Positions 34,908 to 42,503 of a DNA stretch of 64,000 nucleotides are shown here, one piece after another. Each line of letters starts with the position of its first letter. The first letter of the stretch is position 1. The stretch covers positions 62,001 to 126,000 of the forward strand of contig JAFAKB010000076.1 in the NCBI GenBank assembly GCA_019235885.1. Reading direction: 5' to 3'. The translations under genes were made by a program, and so were the position numbers. Below the pieces are notes generated by a model. That model ran no database searches. It was given only the letters and a program-made list of their open reading frames with translations, and had not been told where the DNA came from. The DNA is from Candidatus Eremiobacterota bacterium. Its GTDB lineage: Bacteria; Vulcanimicrobiota; Vulcanimicrobiia; Vulcanimicrobiales; Vulcanimicrobiaceae.

Positions 34908-35926
34908 CCGATAGCGGCGAGCGATCTCTGCACGACCAGGCCGTCCGCGAAGGTGGGGACGCCCGGCGTGCCGAGGTCGATTCGCTCGGCGAACGCGTCC
35001 AGCAGCGGTAAAAAATACGGCAGGTTGCCGTGGACGTTGGCGTGCTTCGCGTACGGTGCGGCCGCGACCTCGAGCACGTCCTCGTTCTCTTCCTCGAGCG
35101 CGAAGAGGTTCAGCTCGTTCAGGTCGGAACCGCTGGCGACCGCGCTGCGCCGCTCCCCGTGCGCCGCGATCGTCACCGACTGCACGACGGTCGTCAGGTC
35201 GCCGCTGACGCGCGCGACCAGACCGTCTCCGTAGTCGACGTACGCGAACGCGCCGTCGGCGACGTCGGTCTCGAAGGCGCCCTGCGCGTCGGTACGGTGC
35301 GGGTTCGCGGTGCGCATCAGCCCGACCGTCGCGCGCGGGAGACGCCCGCAGAGGTAGTTCGCCAAGTCGAAGTAGTGCGGCATGTAGGCGTTGCCGGCGC
35401 CGCCGCCGGCGGCGCGCGAGAACCACCAGCCGCGCGAGCGGCCCGTGTTCCGCTCCCGCAGCTCGCCGCTCAGCCGCGCGACCTCGATCTCGCGCAGCGC
35501 GCCGAGGTGAAGGTTGTCGATCAGCTCCTTGAGCGCGATGACTTCCGGCACGTAGCGAAACTCGAACGCGATCGCGGTGGCGGTCCCCGCGCGCTCGGCC
35601 GCGGCGACCATCTCCTCGGCCTGCGCGACGGTGAGCGCGAGCGGCTTCTCGCACAGCACGTGCTTGCCGGCCGCCAGCGCGGCGAGCACGGAGCGGTGGT
35701 GGTCGAACGGCGGCGAGGCGACGGAGACGACGTCGAGCTCGGTGCCGGCGAGCATCTCCTCGACCGAGCGGAACACGTGCGGGATCTTGCGCTCGCGCGC
35801 GACGCGCTCAGCGCTGTTGGGCGAAGCGATCGCGACGACGTCGAACCGCGGGTGCAGCGCAAACGCCGGCGCCTGCACCGTTCCGCCGAACCCGGCCCCG
35901 ACGATTCCGACCCGCAACGCGCTCAT
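34892..35926 (-). CDS. Gfo/Idh/MocA family NAD(P)-dependent oxidoreductase
   Basis: 344 residues. 'LRVGIVGAGFGGTVQAPAFALHPRFDVVAIAS' is the N-terminal Rossmann domain (GxGxxG); 'DVVSVASPPFDHHRSVLAALAAGKHVLCEKPLALTVAQAEEM' contains the family EKP motif. 'GGGAGNAYMPHYFDLANYL' supplies the catalytic-type His/Asp of the C-terminal domain. The family oxidises or reduces sugars, inositols and related alcohols. It is the last gene of the LuxE/LuxC operon and overlaps the aminotransferase by ATGA, so it may act on the same product. Substrate unknown. Confidence 0.92.
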   Translation of the reverse strand: MSALRVGIVGAGFGGTVQAPAFALHPRFDVVAIASPNSAERVARERKIPHVFRSVEEMLAGTELDVVSVASPPFDHHRSVLAALAAGKHVLCEKPLALTVAQAEEMVAAAERAGTATAIAFEFRYVPEVIALKELIDNLHLGALREIEVARLSGELRERNTGRSRGWWFSRAAGGGAGNAYMPHYFDLANYLCGRLPRATVGLMRTANPHRTDAQGAFETDVADGAFAYVDYGDGLVARVSGDLTTVVQSVTIAAHGERRSAVASGSDLNELNLFALEEENEDVLEVAAAPYAKHANVHGNLPYFLPLLDAFAERIDLGTPGVPTFADGLVVQRSLAAIGYGST

Positions 35927-37233
35927 CGTTCCTCCCGTGTCTCGTGCACCGTTCGCTCGAACACGTCGAGCGCGCGCGCGAGCTGGTCGTCCGCGACGAC
36001 CAGCGGCGGCGCGATCGTGATCGAGGTTCCGCTCGTTCCCGACTGCAGCAGGATCAACCCGCGCGCGAGCGCGCGCACGACGACCCGGTTCGCGAGCTCG
36101 GCGCCGCTGAACTCCACTGCCCAGAGGAACCCGAGCCCGCGCACGTCGCGCACCGCGGGCACCGCGCGCAAACGCCCCAGCCGTTCGCCGAGCAGCTTCT
36201 CCCGCGCGCGCACGCGGCCAACCACGTCGAGCCGCGCGAGCTCGTCGAGGTTCGCCAGCGCCGCGGCGCACGCCAGCGGGTTGCCGAGAAAGGTCGAGGT
36301 GTGCAACGCCTCGCCGGTGCTGCGCGGCCAGGCGTCCATCGCGCGCGCCGTGCCGATCGTCGCCGAGAGCGGGACGCCGCCGGCCAGCGCTTTGCCGAGG
36401 CACATCAAGTCCGGCGCGACGCCTTCCCGTTCGCACGCGAACATCGTTCCGGTGCGCCCGAAGCCGGTGTAGATCTCGTCGAGGACCAGCAGCGCCCCGT
36501 GCTCGTCGCAGAGCGCGCGCAACCCGCGCAGCCAGGCCGCCGGCGGAACGATCACGCCGCCGCGCCCTTGAACCGGTTCGGCGACGACCGCGCCGATCGC
36601 GGGATCGTGCGCGAGCGCCGCGCGCACCGCGTCGAGCGCCGTGTCGAGCGGCGTGGCGGCGTTCGGAAACGGCAAGAACGTCGCGCGCTCGGCGACCAGC
36701 GGCGCGAACGGTTGCCGAAAGCGCTCGATCCCGGCGAGCTCGAGCGCGCCGAGCGAGAGGCCGTGATACGCGCCCACAAACGCGAGCGCGCGCGGCTTGC
36801 CGGTCGCGAGCAGCGCGGTCTTCAGCGCGAACTCGACCGCTTCCGCGCCCGACGTCGCGAGGTACGACTTGCACAAGTTTCCGGGCGCGATCTCGGCGAG
36901 CCGCTCGAGGAGCCGCACGCGCACTTCGGTCGGGTGGACGTCGCCCATCCCGTGGATCAACCGCTGCGCCTGATCGGCGGCGGCGGCGGCGACGCGCGGG
37001 TTCGTGTGCCCCGTCGCGGCGACGCCGAAGGCGGAGGTCAGATCGAGATAGCGGTTTCCGTCGACGTCGGTGACCAGCGCGCCGGCGGCGCTCTCCCAGA
37101 ACACGGGAAACTCGGGGCCGAGATACGTTACGCCCCGCGCTTCGACGCCCGCGAGCCGCGCGGCGAGGTCGCGCGAGCGCGGCCCGGGGATCTCCGTGAC
37201 GATCGATTCGAAAGCGTCGCGCGGCGCGCTCAT
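35923..37233 (-). CDS. Class III PLP-dependent aminotransferase
   Basis: 436 residues. 'FVGAYHGLSLGALELAG', 'LLVLDEIYTGFGRTGTMFACEREGVAPDLMCLGKALAGGVPLSA' (PLP-binding Lys in LGKALAGG) and 'HTSTFLGNPLACAAALANL' are class III signatures. Relatives act on ornithine, 4-aminobutyrate, diamines and omega-amino compounds, and some aminate aldehydes. It is embedded by 4-nt overlaps between LuxC and the Gfo/Idh/MocA gene, so the LuxC aldehyde product is an attractive but unproven substrate. Confidence 0.92.
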   Translation of the reverse strand: MSAPRDAFESIVTEIPGPRSRDLAARLAGVEARGVTYLGPEFPVFWESAAGALVTDVDGNRYLDLTSAFGVAATGHTNPRVAAAAADQAQRLIHGMGDVHPTEVRVRLLERLAEIAPGNLCKSYLATSGAEAVEFALKTALLATGKPRALAFVGAYHGLSLGALELAGIERFRQPFAPLVAERATFLPFPNAATPLDTALDAVRAALAHDPAIGAVVAEPVQGRGGVIVPPAAWLRGLRALCDEHGALLVLDEIYTGFGRTGTMFACEREGVAPDLMCLGKALAGGVPLSATIGTARAMDAWPRSTGEALHTSTFLGNPLACAAALANLDELARLDVVGRVRAREKLLGERLGRLRAVPAVRDVRGLGFLWAVEFSGAELANRVVVRALARGLILLQSGTSGTSITIAPPLVVADDQLARALDVFERTVHETREER

Positions 37234-38456
37234 TCGGCGTCGATCCAGCGCACGAAATCCGCGATGCGCGGTGCGCCGCCGTGGTGTCCGGCGAGCGGCG
37301 GCGCTTGCAGCGTGCCGAACGGCGCCACGCGCACCGCGCCGATCCGCGCGGCGAGCGCGAGCGCGCGTTCGCCGGGGGCTCCTGCGACGCCGACGGCTTG
37401 CACCGGCAGCGCATGCTCTGCCACGTAGGCGGCGATCGCGTCGTCGTCCGCGACCGGGATCAGCGGCAGGATGCGTGGCAAGAACGGCGGCGGCTCGCGC
37501 AGCGGAGGTTCGATGACGAGCGTCGCGTCGCCGGCGCGGATCACCGCGCCGCGGCCGCCGGCCGAGCGGAACGCGGCCAAGTTGCGGTAGGCGGCGGCGT
37601 GTGCGACGCGCTGCGGATCGCGCGTTCCGCCGGGGAACTCGACCGCGACGCGCTCGCACGCCGCAGCGAGCGTTTCGACGACGCGCGTCAGCTGTTCGCC
37701 CTCGGCCTCGACGAAGAGCGCGTGCAGTGAGAGACAGCCTTCGCCGTCGTACAGCAGCGCGTCGCGCGCGACGTTTTCGGCGAGCGCGCCATCGAAGCGC
37801 GCGACGTCCGCGCGCGTGAGCCGGCCGATGCTGGCGCGGTGGCCGAACGGGAGGAAGCGCGTCTCCGCCCCGCAGCGCGCGCGAATCTCGCGCAGTGCTT
37901 CGTCGCGCCCGAACGCGACGACGACGTCCGCGCGCGCGAGCAGCTCCGCTTCGTGCGGTTCCTCGCCGCCGGCCCACGCGCGCGCGCGCGCCGCGTCCGC
38001 GAAGGCCGGGTGCTCCTCGGCGAGCGAGGCGAAGAAGCCGGCGATCAGGGCGTCGGCGCGGTCTTTGACGACGACGTCGCACTTCGCGCACAGCGCGAAG
38101 ACCGCCGGGACTAGCGCGACGCCGATCGTCGTGTCGCTGGAGATGATCGCGACGCGCTGGACCCCGAGCGCCCACGCCGCCGGCGCGCCGGGCCGCGCGA
38201 CGACGCCGTAGAGCGCATGGACGCTGCCGAGCTCCGCTGCGATCGCCGCTTCGAGCCCTTCGCGTGTCAGCCCGAAGAAGAGCCGGTCGAGCGCGTAGTC
38301 GACGACCGGGGTGCTGTAGCCGAGCCGCGCTTCGATCGCGGCCGTGGCGCGAACGCGCGGCGCGAAGTCCGCGTCGCGCCAGCGCGCGGCGGCGTCGGCG
38401 ACGCACCCGATGATACGGTGTGTCGAAAGAGCGCGCAGCGCGCCCGCTTCAGCCAC
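37230..38456 (-). CDS. luxC: LuxC-like acyl-protein/acyl-CoA reductase
   Basis: 408 residues from a GTG at 38456. It matches the LuxC family (PF05893): 'VVDYALDRLFFGLTREGLEAAIAAELG', 'AWALGVQRVAIISSDTTIGVALVPAVFALCAKCDVVVKDRAD' and 'LLYDGEGCLSLHALFVEA', where Cys at about 241 aligns with the acyl-accepting Cys of LuxC. LuxC reduces an enzyme-bound acyl group to an aldehyde with NADPH. It overlaps LuxE by 8 nt and the aminotransferase by 4 nt. No luxA/luxB or luxD is present, so bioluminescence is not the role. Acyl chain unknown. Confidence 0.85.
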   Translation of the reverse strand: MAEAGALRALSTHRIIGCVADAAARWRDADFAPRVRATAAIEARLGYSTPVVDYALDRLFFGLTREGLEAAIAAELGSVHALYGVVARPGAPAAWALGVQRVAIISSDTTIGVALVPAVFALCAKCDVVVKDRADALIAGFFASLAEEHPAFADAARARAWAGGEEPHEAELLARADVVVAFGRDEALREIRARCGAETRFLPFGHRASIGRLTRADVARFDGALAENVARDALLYDGEGCLSLHALFVEAEGEQLTRVVETLAAACERVAVEFPGGTRDPQRVAHAAAYRNLAAFRSAGGRGAVIRAGDATLVIEPPLREPPPFLPRILPLIPVADDDAIAAYVAEHALPVQAVGVAGAPGERALALAARIGAVRVAPFGTLQAPPLAGHHGGAPRIADFVRWIDAE

Positions 38457-39585
38457 GGCGCGCGAGCAGCGACTCGGCGTCGAGCGAGCAGCCGCGCAAC
38501 TCCGCGCCTTCGTCGCGACCGAGCAGCACGAGCCCGGCTTCATCCGCGCCGGTCGCGGAACCGACGAGCGCGCCGAGGTCTTCCGTGTCGATCGCGATCA
38601 CCGAGCCGCGATTGGCGAGGTCGACGTGGCGGATCGCGCCGACGACGCCGTTCGGCAGCGGCCGCCCCTCGCCGTCGACGACGATCGGCCGCAGCCACGG
38701 CGGCGCGACCTTGACCCGCGGCTCGATCCGCGCGCGCGACGCGAACGAATCGTAGTACTGCGAGGACAGCTCGGTCATCCCGTACTCGGCGACGATCGCT
38801 TTGAGCGGCATGCCGAGCCGCTCCGACGCTTCGGCGTACAGCTCCGCGCGCGTCACGACGCGCGTGCGGCCTTTGAACCCGCCGGTTTCCATGATCCGCG
38901 AGCCGGTCGGCAGCGCGAGATCGGCGCCGCGCGCGCGCAACGCGTCGAGCAGCGCGACCAGCGCGAACGCCGTTGTCGCGACGCACACCGCGATGCCCTC
39001 GTCGCGCGCGCGCGCAGCATCTCGCACGAAGCGCTCGACCTCGAGCCGGTCTGCGTGCACGTACCAGCCGCCCGCGCCGTCGCCGCGCTCGCGCGCGACG
39101 ACCTCCATCATGAAGCCGAGCGAGCTGTGCGGGTTCTCGCCCGGATCGGGAACGAGGTTGAGGTACCGCAGCCGCACGTCACCCTGAGATTGTCGAAGCG
39201 TGTCGGCGAGCATCATGCGGTCGAACGACGCGAGCAGCGCCGCTTCGTAGAGCTGCGTGGTCGGCAATTCGTGGCGCCCGCTGCGGGCGGGCGCGCCCTG
39301 CGCTTCTCGAAGGGTCGTGCCGCTGGTCTGGAACCACACCGCCGTCTCGTGCGGCGGAAACGTCGCCAGCCGCGCTTCTTTGAACGCCGCCGCCGGCACC
39401 GCGGGAATCTCTTCGACCCGCTCCGGCAACCGCGTTTCGTCGAACCCCGCCGCGCGCGCGAACGCCGCGTACGGCGCGTTGTGCGCGACCTGGTACGCGA
39501 ACAGATCGCGCGCGAGCGCCAGAAACTCCGCGTCGCCGAGCGCGTACGCGCGGATCGCCGCGAGGATCCGCGCGTCGAGCGTCAG
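38449..39585 (-). CDS. luxE: LuxE-like acyl-protein synthetase, apparent CTG start
   Basis: 378 residues when started at CTG 39585. 'VWFQTSGTT' is the ATP/AMP-binding motif, 'YGMTELSSQYYDS' the second adenylation-type motif (YGxTE), and 'AELRGCSLDAESLL' near the C-terminus carries Cys366, equivalent to the acyl-accepting Cys of Vibrio LuxE. The enzyme activates a carboxylic acid with ATP and hands it to LuxC. No ATG, GTG or TTG exists in frame until a TTG at 39429, which would remove 52 conserved-looking residues (RILAAIRAYALGDAEFLALA). The CTG overlaps the upstream TGA (CTGA), matching the operon's other 4-nt overlaps. Two REP-like insertions are translated within it. Confidence 0.85.
   Translation of the reverse strand: MTLDARILAAIRAYALGDAEFLALARDLFAYQVAHNAPYAAFARAAGFDETRLPERVEEIPAVPAAAFKEARLATFPPHETAVWFQTSGTTLREAQGAPARSGRHELPTTQLYEAALLASFDRMMLADTLRQSQGDVRLRYLNLVPDPGENPHSSLGFMMEVVARERGDGAGGWYVHADRLEVERFVRDAARARDEGIAVCVATTAFALVALLDALRARGADLALPTGSRIMETGGFKGRTRVVTRAELYAEASERLGMPLKAIVAEYGMTELSSQYYDSFASRARIEPRVKVAPPWLRPIVVDGEGRPLPNGVVGAIRHVDLANRGSVIAIDTEDLGALVGSATGADEAGLVLLGRDEGAELRGCSLDAESLLARRG
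39178..39200 (-). repeat. REP-like palindromic element, copy 3, inside luxE
   Basis: On the gene strand it contains CTTCGACAATCTCAGGGTGAC with one change from the core of copy 1. It is translated in frame as TLRQSQGD, as an extra segment between helix 'DRMMLAD' and strand 'VRLRYLNLV'. Confidence 0.6.
39295..39314 (-). repeat. REP-like element, degenerate copy 4, inside luxE
   Basis: On the gene strand CCCTTCGAGAAGCGCAGGGC, two to three changes from the core. Translated as TLREAQGA directly after the SGTT nucleotide-binding motif, the same frame and residue pattern as copies 1 and 3. Confidence 0.45.
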
Positions 39586-40193
39586 ATCGGAATCTTCTCT
39601 TTCTTCCGGTGCGAGGCGGTGAACGGCGTCCCCTTGTCCTTCGGATCGGCGGTCGTCAGCAGGCCGACCATGTCGGAGAAGTTCTCCGCGTAGCCGCTCA
39701 GCGTGTACGTCGTCTTCTTCGCGTCGGTCGCCGTCAGCTTGAAGAGCCGCCCGTCGAAGGTGCCGGTGAACGGCATCTTGTCAAGGGTCGCGCGCACCCA
39801 CGTCCCGGTCAGTGCGTCGCCCTGCTGCGTCACGTAGAGGTGCGAGTAGACGGTCTTGCCGGTCATCAGCGGCTGGAGCTGAACTTCCCAGACGCCGTCC
39901 ATCGTCGAGAACTGCGGCGGCTCGGGCGACTCGCTCGCGGCCGGGCTCGGCGAAGCCGCCGGCGCGCTGCGCCGGCCACGGCGGCCGGACGGGGCCGGGC
40001 TCGCGCTCGGCGCGGCGGTCGCGGGCGCGGGCGTGCCGATGAGCTGGCCGGGCGTCGCGACGCTGCCGTTCGGCGGCGGGGGCGGCGGCGGGGTTACCGC
40101 CTGGTCGGACGGGTGAGGCTGTCCGGCCGCTACGGCGGTGCCGCCCAGGGCCAGGGCGGCCACCCCGACGAGCGCGATCTGACGAAGGTTCAA
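39582..40193 (-). CDS. Secreted Pro/Ala-rich protein, first gene of the LuxE operon
   Basis: 203 residues. MNLRQIALVGVAALALGGTAVAAG is a signal peptide. Residues ~30-90 are a Pro/Ala/Ser linker (PPPPPPP; PAPATAAPSASPAPSG). The C-terminal ~105 residues (MDGVWEVQLQPLMTGKTVYS; LYVTQQGDALTGTWVRATLD; FDGRLFKLTATDAKKTTYTL) look like a small beta-barrel with repeated GxW/GT strands. No family recognised with certainty. Its TGA overlaps the CTG of luxE. A periplasmic lipocalin-like carrier role is possible but speculative. Confidence 0.7.
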   Translation of the reverse strand: MNLRQIALVGVAALALGGTAVAAGQPHPSDQAVTPPPPPPPNGSVATPGQLIGTPAPATAAPSASPAPSGRRGRRSAPAASPSPAASESPEPPQFSTMDGVWEVQLQPLMTGKTVYSHLYVTQQGDALTGTWVRATLDKMPFTGTFDGRLFKLTATDAKKTTYTLSGYAENFSDMVGLLTTADPKDKGTPFTASHRKKEKIPI

Positions 40194-40430
40194 CGGGACC
40201 TCTTCACAGCGGGACGGGTTCGAGAACGGGTCTCTGTTCGCAAACGAGGCGGCGGATCATCCCCCGCATCGCTTTTCCGAATCTGAACGATCGGAGCGTC
40301 CCCAAACGTGCCGTCCTGCTCAGTCTTCGGCAGGCACAGCTTGAACGAGGCCGCAAGGTCGGCGCAGTGCCCAGGCCCGTTCGCTGTTGTGCGGCTTGGG
40401 CCGTTTTCGCTGCTCTCGAGGTACTGGCGT

Positions 40431-42503
40431 ATGAGATTTTATCGACGCGGCGCATTGCTGCTGGTCGCAGCAGTGGCGCTCGCGAGCTGTCAGGGCGGCG
40501 GAGCGAGTCCGCCGCCGTTTTCAACCGGTCAAGGGTTGCCGCCCTCGGTGACGGCGACCCAGTCGATCGGCCCGTCGGGCGGCACGGTGGCGGCGACGCT
40601 GGGTGCCGCGACGGTGACCGTGATCGTTCCCAACGGGGCGCTCAGCGCGCAAGGAACGGTCGCGCTTACCGTGTTCGGTTCCGGCGCGCCGAAGACGCTG
40701 CAGTCGGTCGCCCGGAAGACCCGGACGATCGCCAAAGACGCCGTGCTGATCACCGAATTCTCCGTTACCGTCACGGGCGCGACGCTGTTGAAGCCGCTGC
40801 AAGCCTCGTTGACGACCGCACCTCCGGCGGCAGGATCCGTCTTCCGGCTCGCCGGTTTCGGGACGTCGTTCGACGACGTCGACACGGTGACGTTCTCCGG
40901 CGGCACGGCAAAATCGGACTTGAACGTCGCGTTCACGCGGATGTCGCTGGCGTCGAACACGCTGTATGCGTTCTACACCGAGCCGCAGGCCGAAGCCGGG
41001 GCGGCGCCGGTGCCGGTCGTAACCGTAACGCCCGGCACCGCGAATCCGGTCGGCATGCTGAGCGCTGCAACGTACACCGGCAGCGAAGCGGCCCCGAACG
41101 GTTTTCCGTTTCTCGATCCCAACCTCACCTTCTCGATCGACAACCCGACGCTCGGAACGATCGCGACGACGAACGCGACGACCGGAACGCTGACGACCGG
41201 CGCCGTCGACGCGTCGGGAAACGTCATCGCAACCGAACAGACGGCCGGCCGGGGCGGCGTGAAGGGGACGCAGGCGGTGCTGGTCAGCTCGCAGCGCCCA
41301 GGGTACACCGGCGACGCGTTCTCGTTCAGCGGAACGCTCTCGTCGACCACGCAGCAGACCAATTCGAACATCACGACGCAACCGCAAACGGACGCGGCGA
41401 CCGTCGCGCTGACCTCGACCGTCAAGGGCTTCACGCCGAGCACCGCCGGAGCAGGCCAAAACGCGGTGCAGTCGAGCGAGACCGACACGTACCCGCTTCA
41501 GACGATCACGACCAACACGAACAGCGTGTACGTCTACACCGCTGCTTCCGGGCACGGCACGCTCTCGATCAGCTCCAGCGACGCCAAGGATTCGAACGGC
41601 GTCGAGTACCTCACGCAGTACGGGAGCGGCAACGGAACGCTCGACGTCCTTCCCGAAGCGCCCGGCGCGTTCGGCCCGAACAACGCGGCGCTGACGTACA
41701 CCGAGACCGATCCCGCCGGCTTCGGCCGCCAGCGCACGACCAACGCCGACGGCTCGTATACCGAGCAGGGGCACGACGCCCTAGGCGACGTGCAGACGAT
41801 CACGGTGAACCCGGACCTCAGCGCGGCCTACGACGCGCGGCAGTACAGCGGCTTCCGGTTCACGGCGACGGCGCCGAGCGGGACGCCGCCGCGCATCACG
41901 TATCGCGTCTTCAACTCGTCCGGGACGCAGCTGGCGGCGTTCAACATCCCATCCTGGATCCCGGCGAGCATGACGCAGCCCTCGACCGAGACGGACGCCG
42001 ACAACGGAAGCCAGACGTTCCCCGCGGCGTGCAACGTCCCGGCGAAGTACGGGACGAGCGGAAACCAGATCGTGCAGACGGTGAACCGCGCCGACACCGC
42101 GCTCGGGAACTTGGAGACGCTGACGACCACCACGTACACCTCCGGCACTGCCGGCCCGGTGTGCATTCAGATGACCGACTCGATCAAGACGTTCTACGAC
42201 TACACGCTGCAGAACGGCTTCATCGTCTTCGTCAGCGGGAACGCGCAGCCGCTCCAGCTCACCTCGGTGAGCGAGACGCTGGCGCTCCAGTCGGCGAAGA
42301 CGTCGGGTGGCACCACCACGCAGGCGGTCGCGCGCGGCACGTCGTCTGCGTCGCGCGGCGCTTCGTCGATCGCGCCTGGGGCGTTCGCTCCGCTCGCGTT
42401 CGCGCGCGCTCGCTTCGAGCAGGCGGTTCGTCAGAAGCTGGACTGGATGCGCAAGACGACCTTCAACCATAATTTCATGAGCCAGGGAGTGAAGGTACTG
42501 TGA
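40431..42503 (+). CDS. Large lipoprotein with Ig/ZU5-like N-terminal domain
   Basis: 690 residues. MRFYRRGALLLVAAVALASC is a lipoprotein signal with lipobox LASC. Residues ~30-110 ('SIGPSGGTVAATLGAATVTVIVPNGALSAQGTVALTVFG') resemble a ZU5/autoproteolytic-type beta domain. The rest is Thr/Ser/Asn-rich beta sequence without motifs known to me (YTETDPAGFGRQRTTNADGS; SETLALQSAKTSGGTTTQAV). Its stop overlaps the GTG of the sedolisin gene (GTGA). GAGG lies about 9 nt before the ATG. Surface-exposed; partner or substrate of the protease is possible. Confidence 0.75.
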   Translation: MRFYRRGALLLVAAVALASCQGGGASPPPFSTGQGLPPSVTATQSIGPSGGTVAATLGAATVTVIVPNGALSAQGTVALTVFGSGAPKTLQSVARKTRTIAKDAVLITEFSVTVTGATLLKPLQASLTTAPPAAGSVFRLAGFGTSFDDVDTVTFSGGTAKSDLNVAFTRMSLASNTLYAFYTEPQAEAGAAPVPVVTVTPGTANPVGMLSAATYTGSEAAPNGFPFLDPNLTFSIDNPTLGTIATTNATTGTLTTGAVDASGNVIATEQTAGRGGVKGTQAVLVSSQRPGYTGDAFSFSGTLSSTTQQTNSNITTQPQTDAATVALTSTVKGFTPSTAGAGQNAVQSSETDTYPLQTITTNTNSVYVYTAASGHGTLSISSSDAKDSNGVEYLTQYGSGNGTLDVLPEAPGAFGPNNAALTYTETDPAGFGRQRTTNADGSYTEQGHDALGDVQTITVNPDLSAAYDARQYSGFRFTATAPSGTPPRITYRVFNSSGTQLAAFNIPSWIPASMTQPSTETDADNGSQTFPAACNVPAKYGTSGNQIVQTVNRADTALGNLETLTTTTYTSGTAGPVCIQMTDSIKTFYDYTLQNGFIVFVSGNAQPLQLTSVSETLALQSAKTSGGTTTQAVARGTSSASRGASSIAPGAFAPLAFARARFEQAVRQKLDWMRKTTFNHNFMSQGVKVL

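Noticed and set aside
32451-35654. A 1067-residue minus-strand frame over the subtilase
   Set aside because: Arg/Val/Gly-rich with no motif, antisense to a gene with a complete catalytic triad.
37980-38010. CG-dinucleotide run as a possible simple repeat or structural element
   Set aside because: It encodes an Ala/Arg-rich segment of LuxC and is what high-GC codon use produces.
34892-40193. Bioluminescence operon
   Set aside because: LuxC and LuxE are present, but luxA, luxB and luxD are not, and the neighbours are an aminotransferase and a sugar-type oxidoreductase.
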